Below the pieces are notes generated by a model. That model worked only from the letters and a program-made list of their open reading frames with translations. It had not been told where the DNA came from and ran no database searches. This document shows positions 1-6,944 of a DNA stretch of 9,137 nt, piece by piece. This stretch comes from Bacillota bacterium (GTDB taxonomy: Bacteria; Bacillota; Clostridia; Peptostreptococcales; Thermotaleaceae). Every line of letters begins with the position of its first letter. The stretch's first letter is position 1. The stretch covers positions 1-9,137 of the forward strand of contig JAMNXX010000147.1 in NCBI GenBank assembly GCA_023623095.1. The letters run 5' to 3'. The translations under genes were made by a program, and so were the position numbers.

Positions 1-68
1 ATAGAAATTTTGGCAAATATACTGATATTATTATATCTCATTCTATTTAACAAGGCCAATCCATGTCA

Positions 69-94
69 AAAAATAGGACATCTTTCCTATTTTT
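69..94. terminator. A/T-flanked hairpin, probable bidirectional terminator
   Basis: A perfect 10-bp inverted repeat (AAAAATAGGA / TCCTATTTTT) surrounds a 6-nt loop. The A-run on one arm and T-run on the other give a U-tract on both strands; the minus-strand copy ends in six T residues. It lies about 60 nt past the stop of the anti-sigma gene. It could end that transcript, and also one arriving on the plus strand from outside the window. Confidence 0.6.
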
Positions 95-111
95 GTTTGA
101 AAATAAAATTT

Positions 112-136
112 GCCCCCATTTATAAAAAATGGAGGC
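112..136 (-). terminator. Terminator-like hairpin after the anti-sigma gene
   Basis: A 10-bp stem with one mismatch (GCCCCCATTT / AAATGGAGGC) and a 5-nt loop starts 20 nt past the anti-sigma stop codon. On the minus strand it is followed by AAATTTTATTTTC, a T-rich but imperfect tail. With the 69-94 hairpin it makes a tandem terminator for the sigma/anti-sigma unit. Confidence 0.55.
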
Positions 137-155
137 TTTATAAACTCTGTTTCCA

Positions 156-1463
156 CTAGTGAAGCGGGATATCGATCCTCTTATTAAAAGATGTAATCGA
201 AGTCATACGCTCAATATATAACTGATAAGTTTTTCCTGTTCCCGGGAAATGCAATGTACGGGTATGCAGAATGCTGCCGTCAGCAAGCTTTTCGCGACTA
301 TCGCCATCTGTCCTTTCCAATTCTACTTTATTGCCGTCTATAAAAAGATATACTCTTGTCAAAACAGTGCCTTCTTTCGTCGTAATCGTAATATCTGTAG
401 CCCCATTGGATTCAACTACTTTGTTTATGATTATATTTTGATCGAGGACTTTCACAGATTGTGCTTCTTGATCTTTTTGAAGATGAATTTTCTGATTTAC
501 ATCATAATCTGCTGAAAAGCTTTCAACTTTTATTTGAAGGGACTGCAGATTTTCAGGAAGGGGATCAAATTCATGGTGAAAAGTAATTCCTTTTTGATCG
601 GTACGCATCCCCATCCCTTGAGATAACAACTCTTTTCCATTTGCAATCAATTTGATATCAAGGTGGTTGAACCGCAGTCGCTCTCCCTTTAAATGATCTT
701 TCACCAGTTCGATGGTATTTTGTATCGAACCCTTGATGACGGTGCAAGTAGGGGACGCAAGGATCGATTTGAATCGGATATTTCTTCCTCCGAATTTCAC
801 AGATTGATTGATTGTTTTTTTCAATGTATGTCTCATTGCCTTGTTCCTGTCCAGCTTAAAAACAATTTCCCCTTTCTCCTCAACATTCTCCTCCATCAAT
901 TCAAATTGAAACCGCAGTTTTTGTTCAAGAAAAAAGGGGGATTTAAAGCTTGCAAGCCATTTTATTTCTGTATTTTCCTCATTGATTTCCCCTTGACCGC
1001 TTTCCATATCATAGGTTCCAAACAACCCTTTCATGCGCATAGGAGCTCTAAAATGAACAGCATCTGCTTTCCCTTTCGGATCTTTTATCGTATAAAATAC
1101 CAATATCTGATTTTCATCAAGCATAATTCCATCTAAAGTAACCGTTACACCGTTTTTAAAAGTATGGCTTTTCCCGATTGCCTGACCTTTCCCAAGCTCA
1201 TTCAATTGCTTTAAGTTCCCATTCATAAGCGGTTCATATCCAATAAGCCTTTTCCCATAGAATGCTAAGGTATCCAAATTATATCCTATCAAGAATACAA
1301 CGAGACAAGCTGCAGCAATTCTTTTTATCCATTTTTTTCTCTTTACCCTTGCGGAAGAACATTTATTTAATGAATTTCTCAATCTTTCCTCTAACTCTTC
1401 CGGAACCTCTATTTCATCGAATTTCATTTTTCCTTCACGCAGCAGTTCTTCAATTTTTTTCAT
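156..1463 (-). CDS. DUF4179-type membrane protein, probable anti-sigma factor
   Basis: 435 residues. Residues 1-45 form a short charged cytoplasmic region, about 46-63 a single hydrophobic membrane segment, and the rest a beta-rich extracytoplasmic domain. This is the layout of DUF4179 proteins, which are commonly paired with ECF sigma factors. The role as anti-sigma factor is inferred from that pairing: the N-terminal region would hold the sigma factor at the membrane and the outer domain would sense an envelope signal. I chose the ATG at 1463 because GGGGGTGA sits 5 nt upstream; an ATG-less extension to 1505 lies inside the sigma gene and has no ribosome site of its own. The gene overlaps the sigma gene by 14 nt, so translation is probably coupled. 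There is no clear zinc-binding HxxxCxxC anti-sigma motif. The outer signal is unknown. Confidence 0.8.
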   Translation of the reverse strand: MKKIEELLREGKMKFDEIEVPEELEERLRNSLNKCSSARVKRKKWIKRIAAACLVVFLIGYNLDTLAFYGKRLIGYEPLMNGNLKQLNELGKGQAIGKSHTFKNGVTVTLDGIMLDENQILVFYTIKDPKGKADAVHFRAPMRMKGLFGTYDMESGQGEINEENTEIKWLASFKSPFFLEQKLRFQFELMEENVEEKGEIVFKLDRNKAMRHTLKKTINQSVKFGGRNIRFKSILASPTCTVIKGSIQNTIELVKDHLKGERLRFNHLDIKLIANGKELLSQGMGMRTDQKGITFHHEFDPLPENLQSLQIKVESFSADYDVNQKIHLQKDQEAQSVKVLDQNIIINKVVESNGATDITITTKEGTVLTRVYLFIDGNKVELERTDGDSREKLADGSILHTRTLHFPGTGKTYQLYIERMTSITSFNKRIDIPLH

Positions 1464-1977
1464 AAACTTCACCCCCAAAACACGCCTCCATTTTTTTAAG
1501 CGCATTAAAAATACGAGACTTTACTGTTCCTAATGGTATCTTTAATATTCGAGAAATCGTTTCATAATCTAAATCTAAAAAGTACCGGAGCCTGATAACT
1601 TCTTGGTGTTTTTCGCTTAATTGAGATAGGCATCTTTCCAATAAAATCTGATCCTCTTTTTGCTGAAACTCACACCTGGCAACTTGTTCTTCAATCATAT
1701 CCAGAGAAATTATTTTTCTTTTGTTTTTCAAAATTCTCTTGCAGCAGTTTACCAAAATCGTTTTGCTCCAGCTATAAAAAGCGGATTCCTTTCTCAGGTG
1801 ATAAATACGTTCATATACGATGATAATCATCTCTTCCATCGCATCCAATGCATCCTCTTTATTTTGCAGATATAGATATGCCAATTTATAATAATCCTGC
1901 TTTTGTGCAAGAATCAATTCAAGCAAAGCATCTTTATCTCCCTTTTTTGCTTTTTTGACTAAGTTCAGAATATCCAC
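1450..1977 (-). CDS. ECF-type RNA polymerase sigma factor
   Basis: 175 residues, the normal size of an ECF sigma factor with only regions 2 and 4. Region 2 spans about residues 25-83, with the aromatic/charged YxWSKTILVN segment at its end. A linker follows, then region 4 at about 115-162, with a clear helix-turn-helix (LDYETISRILKIPLGTVKSR) that would read the -35 element. The start is GTG, preceded by AGAGAGGTG and a 5-nt spacer. It ends in TGA, inside the downstream membrane protein gene. It would direct RNA polymerase to a small regulon, probably including its own promoter, when the anti-sigma partner releases it. SigV/SigW/SigX-like families are the nearest general type; I cannot assign one. 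Confidence 0.88.
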   Translation of the reverse strand: MDILNLVKKAKKGDKDALLELILAQKQDYYKLAYLYLQNKEDALDAMEEMIIIVYERIYHLRKESAFYSWSKTILVNCCKRILKNKRKIISLDMIEEQVARCEFQQKEDQILLERCLSQLSEKHQEVIRLRYFLDLDYETISRILKIPLGTVKSRIFNALKKMEACFGGEVYEKN

Positions 1978-1998
1978 AAAAACACCTCTCTTTCATTT

Positions 1999-2028
1999 AT
2001 AAGAGCCTCCCATTGCATCAAAAGTTCA
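1999..2028 (-). promoter_or_regulatory. Candidate ECF-type autoregulated promoter
   Basis: On the minus strand TGAAC (2028-2024), followed by a T-run, resembles the AAC-centred -35 element of ECF promoters. CTCTTAT begins 18 nt later as a possible -10. ECF promoters usually have a 16-17 nt spacer and a CGT-type -10, so the match is partial. It lies 22 nt upstream of the sigma GTG, as expected for autoregulation. Confidence 0.25.
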
Positions 2029-2168
2029 TTTCAATAAAGATTTTTCATCCAAAATAAAAAAATCCCTGCCCGGATCGAAATATTTAAAAAATAAACGGAT
2101 TGAGCCAAACTATCCGCTTTTGCATGACAAAAACAACGATATAAAAAGGGAGAAGCTATAAAAATTTT

Positions 2169-2208
2169 GTTCTTTTTATTCTTTTTGTTCTTTTTGTTAT
2201 TTTTGTTA
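2169..2208. repeat. 9-bp T-rich tandem repeat
   Basis: Four full copies in a row read GTTCTTTTT, ATTCTTTTT, GTTCTTTTT and GTTATTTTT, with a partial fifth copy running into the palindrome at 2199. The 9-nt period is exact. Such repeats can change copy number by slippage. Being just upstream of a promoter, this one could alter expression or DNA curvature, which is inference. Confidence 0.8.
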
Positions 2209-2224
2209 TTAATATAACAAAAAT
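2199..2224. promoter_or_regulatory. 11-bp-arm palindrome, candidate operator
   Basis: The arms ATTTTTGTTAT and ATAACAAAAAT are perfect reverse complements around TAAT. The site ends 2 nt before the extended -10 TGaTACAAT and so covers the -35 zone of the phosphoesterase promoter. A dimeric repressor or activator could bind there. No regulator gene is adjacent, and the region's AT richness raises the chance of coincidence. Confidence 0.4.
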
Positions 2225-2235
2225 CATGATACAAT
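2206..2235 (+). promoter_or_regulatory. Probable SigA extended -10 promoter of the phosphoesterase gene
   Basis: TACAAT at 2230-2235 is preceded by TG one base upstream, an extended -10 element (TGaTACAAT). A poor -35 (TTATTA, 2206-2211) lies 18 nt away, and extended -10 promoters tolerate that. Predicted transcription starts near 2242, giving a leader of about 90 nt. Confidence 0.45.
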
Positions 2236-2333
2236 AGGGTTAGATAGGGGAATATATAAAATAGAACGGAATTTCCTCCAGTTTCCATATCGAATTTCTG
2301 TTACAGGCAGCGAATACGAAATGAGGTGCTTTT

Positions 2334-3671
2334 ATGGATATATGCAAAAATATTCTCATATTTGTACTTATTCTTTCTTTCTTGACATTCAGCCTATACG
2401 GATGCGCTGCAAATCAGCCGGCATCCAGTGTAAAACCATATATACCGGATGAAGAAATCACCTTTTTTATCGCGTCAGATATTCATTACCTGGATCAAAG
2501 TCTAACGGACGGCAAAGAGGCCTTTCAATCGTTTATTTGGTCCGGTGATGCAAAACATCTGGATTATATCGATAATATCTTGGATGCATTTACCTCTAAT
2601 ATCGAGAAAGAAAAACCGGATATACTGATTATCTGTGGAGATTTAACAAATAACGGAGAAAAAGCAAGTCACCAAACCCTTGCCAAAAAACTAAAAAGGA
2701 TCCAGGAAATGGGCACCTCTGTATATATCATTCCCGGAAATCACGATATATCCAATCCTTGGGCAAGGTGCTTTGAATCTACCGGCCAGTATCCTGTAGA
2801 AACGATATGTGATAAGGGATTTCGCGAAATTTACGGAGAATTTGGATATAACGAAGCGATTTCAAGAGATGAACATACATTAAGTTATCTTGCAGCCCCT
2901 TCGGAAAATCTTTGGCTGCTGATGCTCGACAGCAATCAGTATAAAAACAATATGGAATCAAATTGTCCGAATGCTGACGGTACAATCAACCCCAAAACCA
3001 TCCCATGGATCAAAAAATGTTTAAAGATGGCCGACAAAAAAAATGCACAGATCATCGCAGTGATGCATCATAGTTTATTGAACCACAATGATTTAAAAAA
3101 TCAAAATTGTACCATCGCAAATAAAGAAGATGTTTTAAAGCTGTTCCGAAAATATAATGTTCAGCTGACATTTACCGGACATATCCATGTACAGCATATC
3201 GCAACCTGTGAAAAAGGCAAATATCCCATCTACGATATCGCCACAAGCTGCCTCGCTGTATATCCTCAAAAATATGGGATATTGAAATACTCCTCAACCC
3301 AAGGCTTTCACTATCGAACGGCTCAAGTTGATTTGGAAAGATGGGCAAGGGAGAATGGCATTCCGGATGAAGAAATCAAGCGCTTTCGGGAGTATTCCAA
3401 GAGCTTCTTTTCAGAAGCAGCTCTTCGGCGAGCCCATAACCTTTTGCGCAATTTATCCGATTATAGCGGAGAAGAAAAACAACTAATGGCTGAAACGCTG
3501 GCAACGCTGGATGTAGAATATTTTCAGGGCACACTGAATATCGACGATTTTAAAAATACTCCGGGATACCGTTTATTGGAGAAAGCCAATCCTTGTATTT
3601 TAAAGCGATATCAGGCTGCAGGATATAAAAATATCAATAATCTCGAACTGTCGGTTCCAATCATCCGCTAA
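2334..3671 (+). CDS. Lipoprotein metallophosphoesterase (calcineurin-like)
   Basis: 445 residues. A lipoprotein signal peptide ends in the lipobox LYGC with Cys24 as the lipid-bearing residue, so the enzyme should sit on the outer face of the membrane. The calcineurin-like metallophosphoesterase domain follows with every usual motif: DIH at 49-51, GDLTNNGE at 102-109, GNHD at 135-138, MHH at 244-246 and GHIH at 282-285. These bind two metal ions and catalyse phosphate ester hydrolysis. About 130 C-terminal residues (from about 315) form a helix-rich extension of unknown role. The start has GAGGTG 5 nt upstream. It stands alone, so the substrate cannot be told; phosphodiesters of nucleotides, lipids or wall polymers are all possible. 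An exported lipoprotein of this class fits nutrient scavenging or envelope turnover. Confidence 0.88.
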   Translation: MDICKNILIFVLILSFLTFSLYGCAANQPASSVKPYIPDEEITFFIASDIHYLDQSLTDGKEAFQSFIWSGDAKHLDYIDNILDAFTSNIEKEKPDILIICGDLTNNGEKASHQTLAKKLKRIQEMGTSVYIIPGNHDISNPWARCFESTGQYPVETICDKGFREIYGEFGYNEAISRDEHTLSYLAAPSENLWLLMLDSNQYKNNMESNCPNADGTINPKTIPWIKKCLKMADKKNAQIIAVMHHSLLNHNDLKNQNCTIANKEDVLKLFRKYNVQLTFTGHIHVQHIATCEKGKYPIYDIATSCLAVYPQKYGILKYSSTQGFHYRTAQVDLERWARENGIPDEEIKRFREYSKSFFSEAALRRAHNLLRNLSDYSGEEKQLMAETLATLDVEYFQGTLNIDDFKNTPGYRLLEKANPCILKRYQAAGYKNINNLELSVPIIR

Positions 3672-3758
3672 TTCCCTTTGTTATTTTTTTATCAAGCTCT
3701 TCGACAGCTTTTTTCGCAAATTTCCATTCGGATATATAAAGCGCGTCTCCAAATTTGA

Positions 3759-3799
3759 GGGAATGCTAAGCCCGATTCCCCCTTCTTTGGGATTTTTTT
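3759..3799 (+). terminator. Weak terminator candidate after the phosphoesterase
   Basis: A 6-bp stem (GGGAAT 3759-3764 / ATTCCC 3775-3780) competes with a shorter one (TCCC 3777-3780 / GGGA 3789-3792) that is followed directly by seven T residues (3793-3799). The second has the right form for an intrinsic terminator, but its stem is only 4 bp. Confidence 0.35.
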
Positions 3800-3900
3800 A
3801 ACATCTAAAAGAACCTATGCGAAGTATCGGAAAGCAACAGACTGAAATAAACGCAATAAATTCTTTAATATCTAAGTAGCCTATGCAAACACATAGCTTT

Positions 3901-3939
3901 GAGCAAATAAAAAGCTGGAAAACATGAGATTCCCAGCTT
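3901..3939 (-). terminator. Intrinsic terminator of the spoVA operon
   Basis: Read on the minus strand, AAGCTGGGAA pairs with TTTCCAGCTT (10 bp including one G-U) around an 8-nt loop. It is followed by TTTATTTG, giving a U-rich tail. It begins 42 nt after the stop of the last DUF1657 gene, the right place to end the six-gene transcript. Confidence 0.75.
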
Positions 3940-3980
3940 GACGGTGTTTTTCTTCTTTTACTGTTTATCCAATACAGTGT

Positions 3981-4187
3981 TTATTGCTGCTTATATTGAG
4001 GCTCCTGTTCCTCTATATATTTCTGCCTTCCTTGTAATTTTACAAGCGCATCGTCAAATGTATTTGCCAGCTCTTGAAAAGTCTGCTTTGCAGCTTCATC
4101 CTGCGTTTCCAATGCAAATGTCTTCATCGTAGCAGCTGCGCTTTGTACAGTCGCAATTGCCTTTGCCATTTGCGTTCCCACAGTCAT
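3981..4187 (-). CDS. DUF1657 small spore protein (last gene of spoVA operon)
   Basis: 68 residues, mostly helical, with no signal peptide or membrane segment. It begins MTVGTQM, carries the TFALETQDEAAK segment at about residues 23-34 and ends in EQEPQYKQQ, all typical of the DUF1657 family found in spore operons. GGGAGGTGA lies about 7 nt before the ATG. It is the same length as the first gene of this operon and shares its QEPQYK tail. The molecular role is unknown. Position beside SpoVA and 2Duf genes suggests a soluble or membrane-associated spore protein made in the forespore. It starts 25 nt after the spoVAE stop. Confidence 0.85.
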   Translation of the reverse strand: MTVGTQMAKAIATVQSAAATMKTFALETQDEAAKQTFQELANTFDDALVKLQGRQKYIEEQEPQYKQQ

Positions 4188-4212
4188 GGAAAATCACCTC
4201 CCTTCACGGATA

Positions 4213-4566
4213 CTATCCTTTGGGCTTAAATATCAAAGATGCCAAAAAGCCGAATATGATTGCAGATGAAATCCCTGCACTCGTGATCTCAAAGATACCC
4301 GTAAGCACTCCAATGATCCCAGTCCGTTTTGCTTCCTGCAGTGCACCCTGTACCAATTGATTCCCAAAACTGCTGATCGGTACGGAAGCTCCTGCCCCTG
4401 CAAAATCCACAAGGCGATCATACAAGCCCAGCCCGCCGAGAATCGCCCCAACAACTACAAGCGTGCACGTCGTATGAGCAGGCGTTAGTTTCAATCCATC
4501 CATAAGCAGCTGCCCGATGACACAAATCAGCCCTCCAACGATAAAAGCCCATAGGAATTTTTCCAA
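4213..4566 (-). CDS. spoVAE: Stage V sporulation protein AE (SpoVAEb type)
   Basis: 117 residues with three or four hydrophobic segments (about 5-22, 33-48, 85-111), the length and pattern of SpoVAEb. Family hallmarks are GGLICVIGQLLMD near the N-terminus and GLGLYDRLVDFAGAGASVPI in the middle, which also echoes SpoVAC. It is an inner-membrane part of the SpoVA channel that moves dipicolinic acid (DPA) into the forespore and out at germination. I chose the TTG start because AGGAGG lies 7 nt upstream; no ATG fits. The ribosome site overlaps the end of spoVAD, so the two are probably coupled. Assignment is strong; no spoVAA, AB, AEa or AF is nearby. Confidence 0.92.
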   Translation of the reverse strand: MEKFLWAFIVGGLICVIGQLLMDGLKLTPAHTTCTLVVVGAILGGLGLYDRLVDFAGAGASVPISSFGNQLVQGALQEAKRTGIIGVLTGIFEITSAGISSAIIFGFLASLIFKPKG

Positions 4567-4578
4567 TTGAAAACCTCC

Positions 4579-5580
4579 TCACATTTCTATGGATACTGCA
4601 TGCGCAATGCACGGAATGCTTTCTTTTTGTTGATAGGACATCGGAGAAAGCAATGCTCCTGTTGCGACGACCAAAATCTTTTTTAGTTCCCCTTTTCGCA
4701 TGCGGTTTAAAAAATGTCCAAATGTTGTTGTGGCAGCACAAGCGCAACCGCTCCCTCCTGCCTGAACAGGCTGATCCTCTTGGTAGATCAGGATTCCGCA
4801 ATCCGTTAATTTTTCTTCCGGGATATGGATCCCATGCTTTTTCAGTAAATCTCCTGCAATGCGATGTCCTACTTTTCCTAAGTCTCCTGTCGCAATCAAG
4901 TCGTATTCTGAAGGATCAATATCCAGATCCCGGATATGCGCCTCAATCGTATCCACCGCTGCCGGAGCCATGGCAGCTCCCATATTAAAGGGATCGGACA
5001 GCCCCATATCCACGATACGTCCAATCGTAGCACAAGTAACCCTCGGCCCCTCGCCTTCCTGCGCTACGATAGCTGCACCTGCTCCTGTTACCGTCCATTG
5101 TGCTGTCGGAGGTTTTTGTGACCCATATTCAGTAGGATAGCGGTACTGTTTTTCGGAAGCCGCATTATGGCTGGACGTCCCTACAAGAACAAATTCTGCA
5201 AAACGGCTGTCCACCATTAGGGAGGCCAGGGCTAATCCTTCCATAGAACTGGAACAGGCCCCGTAAATTCCTATAAACGGAATGCCGAGCGTCCTCGCTG
5301 CAAAATTGCTGGGGATGATCTGATTGATCAGATCTCCGCTTACAAAGATTTGTATGTCTTCCTTTTTGAGTCCTGCTTTTTTAATTGCTGTTTCACAGGC
5401 TTCTTCCAGCAGTTTTTTTTCCGCCTTTTCATAGCTATCTTGTCCCAGCCACAAATCGCCATGCAGCAAGTCAAAATCTTTTGCCAATTTGCCTTTGCTT
5501 TCAAATGGCCCTCCTACCGCTGCAGAAGAAATGATAACAGGCCGGTTTTCAAAAACCCATGTTTGATGTCCCTGTAACAT
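4579..5580 (-). CDS. spoVAD: Stage V sporulation protein AD (DPA-binding, thiolase fold)
   Basis: 333 residues, near the usual length of about 338. SpoVAD has a thiolase/ketosynthase-like fold without known enzyme activity; it binds DPA and sits on the outer face of the spore inner membrane as part of the SpoVA channel. Here HQTWVF near the start, the thiolase-like GACSSSMEG with Cys109, and the GATGDLGKVG-type segment near residue 230 are all visible. It has an ATG start with AGGTGG 7-8 nt upstream, one base after the spoVAC stop. It ends in TGA, which shows that UGA is a normal stop in this genome. No truncation or frameshift is seen. Confidence 0.95.
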   Translation of the reverse strand: MLQGHQTWVFENRPVIISSAAVGGPFESKGKLAKDFDLLHGDLWLGQDSYEKAEKKLLEEACETAIKKAGLKKEDIQIFVSGDLINQIIPSNFAARTLGIPFIGIYGACSSSMEGLALASLMVDSRFAEFVLVGTSSHNAASEKQYRYPTEYGSQKPPTAQWTVTGAGAAIVAQEGEGPRVTCATIGRIVDMGLSDPFNMGAAMAPAAVDTIEAHIRDLDIDPSEYDLIATGDLGKVGHRIAGDLLKKHGIHIPEEKLTDCGILIYQEDQPVQAGGSGCACAATTTFGHFLNRMRKGELKKILVVATGALLSPMSYQQKESIPCIAHAVSIEM

Positions 5581-6060
5581 TTACATACCACCTAACATTT
5601 CAATCGTCACTTTGATGATTGCCACCACAAAAGCGGAAAACACACCGTATACGATAACAGGTCCGGCAATTTTAAACATATTTCCTCCGACGCCCAATAC
5701 AAATCCTTCGCTTCGATGCTCGATTGCTGCAGATGCAATCGTGTTTGCAAATCCCGTAACCGGAATGGCTGTGCCGGCTCCGGCCCATTGGGCGATATGA
5801 TCGTAAAACCCCAGACCCGTAAAAAGGACAGAAAGAAATATTAAAACAGAAGAAGTAGGACTTCCTGCTGTTTTTTCATTAAAATCGAAATATGTCATAA
5901 AAAACCATATAAGCCCCTGTCCAATCGTACAAATGATTCCGCCCACGAGAAATGCCTTCAGGCAATTTTTAAATATCGGACGCTTCGGTTCTCTGGCAGA
6001 AGCGAAATCCTGGTATTCCTGCTGTGTAGGCGTTAATTTCTTTCTTTTTTTGTTTGACAT
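5581..6060 (-). CDS. spoVAC: Stage V sporulation protein AC
   Basis: 159 residues, slightly longer than the roughly 150 of Bacillus SpoVAC because of the N-terminal lysine-rich tail. The core matches closely: KAFLVGGIICTIGQGL near residue 36, FDFNEKTAGSPTSS near 57, GLGFYDHIAQWAGAGTAIPVTGFAN near 83-107, then a membrane helix at the C-terminus. SpoVAC is a membrane protein with mechanosensitive channel behaviour and is the pore candidate of the DPA channel. The ATG is preceded by GAGGGTG, 11 nt past the 2duf stop. The next gene, spoVAD, starts directly after its TAA. Confidence 0.95.
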   Translation of the reverse strand: MSNKKRKKLTPTQQEYQDFASAREPKRPIFKNCLKAFLVGGIICTIGQGLIWFFMTYFDFNEKTAGSPTSSVLIFLSVLFTGLGFYDHIAQWAGAGTAIPVTGFANTIASAAIEHRSEGFVLGVGGNMFKIAGPVIVYGVFSAFVVAIIKVTIEMLGGM

Positions 6061-6071
6061 AAAAACACCCT

Positions 6072-6932
6072 CTATCGCAGTAAATATGGTTCTAATTTCT
6101 CCATCAACTCTTTTAGTTTTTCAGCATTTTTTGTATACATCGCCTTCGCTTCTTTATCTTCCGTTTCTAATGCAAATGTCATTAAGTTTGCTTGGGATTT
6201 TTCAATATTGGCATAAACCATTTCCTTGACTTTCGGCTGCGGGAGCTCGATGGCATCGTCAAAAAGGTCTAAATACAAATCTCCTGACGAATCTACCTGA
6301 CCTAAAAATACATTGTCCAAAGAAACACCCATATTTTCCAGCTGAATACACAGCCATTCCCGATTGAGCCCTAAAGAAGCCAGCGGCTCATTTAAAATAT
6401 TTCCATCCAAAATAACGGTTTGAGGCTCTGCCTGAGGGGCAACCTTTATCGATAAGTCATGAGGAGTGACAGGTTTTTTGTCTGATTTGAGAAAAACATT
6501 AATATCTCCTGTATTTTCTAAAACAGCAAATTCTACATCTGCCAGATTAAAGGCGTCTTTATAGCGCAGTTCCCGCAGGAGTTCTTCTCCGGTCAACCTT
6601 TCTTTCTGCAAATTTTCTTCCATGATTTTTCCATGTTTGATCAGTACCGTTTCCTTGCCATGGATCAGATCATGAAACCATTTGCTTTTCATCGATAAAT
6701 AATCTACGGCAATACTAAAAATCACCCATACTCCTATTGCAATCAAACCATTGACGAGATTGGGAATCACATTGACAGAAATTAGCGCTGCAATAATGGC
6801 AAGAACATGGTAGATGATAAATCGATAGGGTGGTACGCGCGCAATATTTCTCTTCCCCAAAATTCGGGCAAGGAATATTATGAGGATAAATAAAGATAGG
6901 GACCGAATCAATACTTGCATCCAAAGTTGCAT
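6072..6932 (-). CDS. 2duf: 2Duf protein: DUF421 membrane domain with C-terminal DUF1657-like domain
   Basis: 286 residues. Three membrane helices at about 6-22, 38-56 and 60-77 are followed by the YetF/DUF421 soluble domain (about 90-225) with its GKETVLIKHGKI and ELLRELR motifs. From about residue 238 the protein ends in a helical segment with TFALETEDKEAK, nearly the same as in the free-standing DUF1657 protein at 3981-4187. This DUF421+DUF1657 architecture is that of 2Duf from the mobile spoVA operon of Bacillus, linked to altered spore inner membrane and greater resistance. I chose the ATG at 6932 because AAGGAG sits 8 nt upstream; the longer GTG start at 6941 overlaps that site. It lies between a DUF1657 gene and spoVAC, unlike the Bacillus order. 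Confidence 0.88.
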   Translation of the reverse strand: MQLWMQVLIRSLSLFILIIFLARILGKRNIARVPPYRFIIYHVLAIIAALISVNVIPNLVNGLIAIGVWVIFSIAVDYLSMKSKWFHDLIHGKETVLIKHGKIMEENLQKERLTGEELLRELRYKDAFNLADVEFAVLENTGDINVFLKSDKKPVTPHDLSIKVAPQAEPQTVILDGNILNEPLASLGLNREWLCIQLENMGVSLDNVFLGQVDSSGDLYLDLFDDAIELPQPKVKEMVYANIEKSQANLMTFALETEDKEAKAMYTKNAEKLKELMEKLEPYLLR

Positions 6933-6944
6933 TCTCCCCACTCC

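Larger units (their letters stand above)
1978..2333. other. Intergenic region between divergent sigma and phosphoesterase genes
   Basis: This 356-nt AT-rich stretch separates divergently transcribed genes. It holds the candidate ECF promoter (1999-2028), a 9-bp tandem repeat (2169-2208), a long palindrome (2199-2224) and an extended -10 promoter (2227-2235). The roughly 90 nt between that promoter and the phosphoesterase ATG would be an untranslated leader; I see no known riboswitch in it. A minus-strand open frame here is Lys/Asn repeat only and is not credible as a gene. Confidence 0.6.
3672..3980. other. Convergent intergenic region with hairpins
   Basis: This 309-nt stretch lies between the 3' ends of the phosphoesterase gene and the spore operon. 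It holds the weak plus-strand terminator (3759-3799), a strong minus-strand terminator (3901-3939), and a small hairpin near 3880-3898 with arms CTATG / CATAG. The motif CCTATGC occurs twice (near 3814 and 3881). I see no coding potential. Confidence 0.6.

Noticed and set aside
249..1465. Plus-strand open frames (249-515, 693-1136, 1262-1465) opposite the anti-sigma gene
   Set aside because: They are Phe/Ile/Ser-rich antisense shadows of a well-supported gene.
2031..2288. 85-residue minus-strand open frame
   Set aside because: It is the translation of the T-rich 9-bp repeat (Lys/Asn runs) plus AT-rich flanks, with no credible ribosome site or family features.
3880..3898. Small CTATG/CATAG hairpin as a terminator or small RNA
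   Set aside because: The stem is short with a bulge and no good U-tract on either strand; no promoter precedes it.
4418..5140. Open frames on both strands within spoVAD and spoVAE
   Set aside because: They are out-of-frame shadows with Cys/Arg- or Pro-rich composition; the SpoVA proteins account for the region fully.
6933..6941. GTG start for 2Duf, three codons longer
   Set aside because: The GTG overlaps the AAGGAG ribosome site; the ATG at 6932 has the correct spacing.
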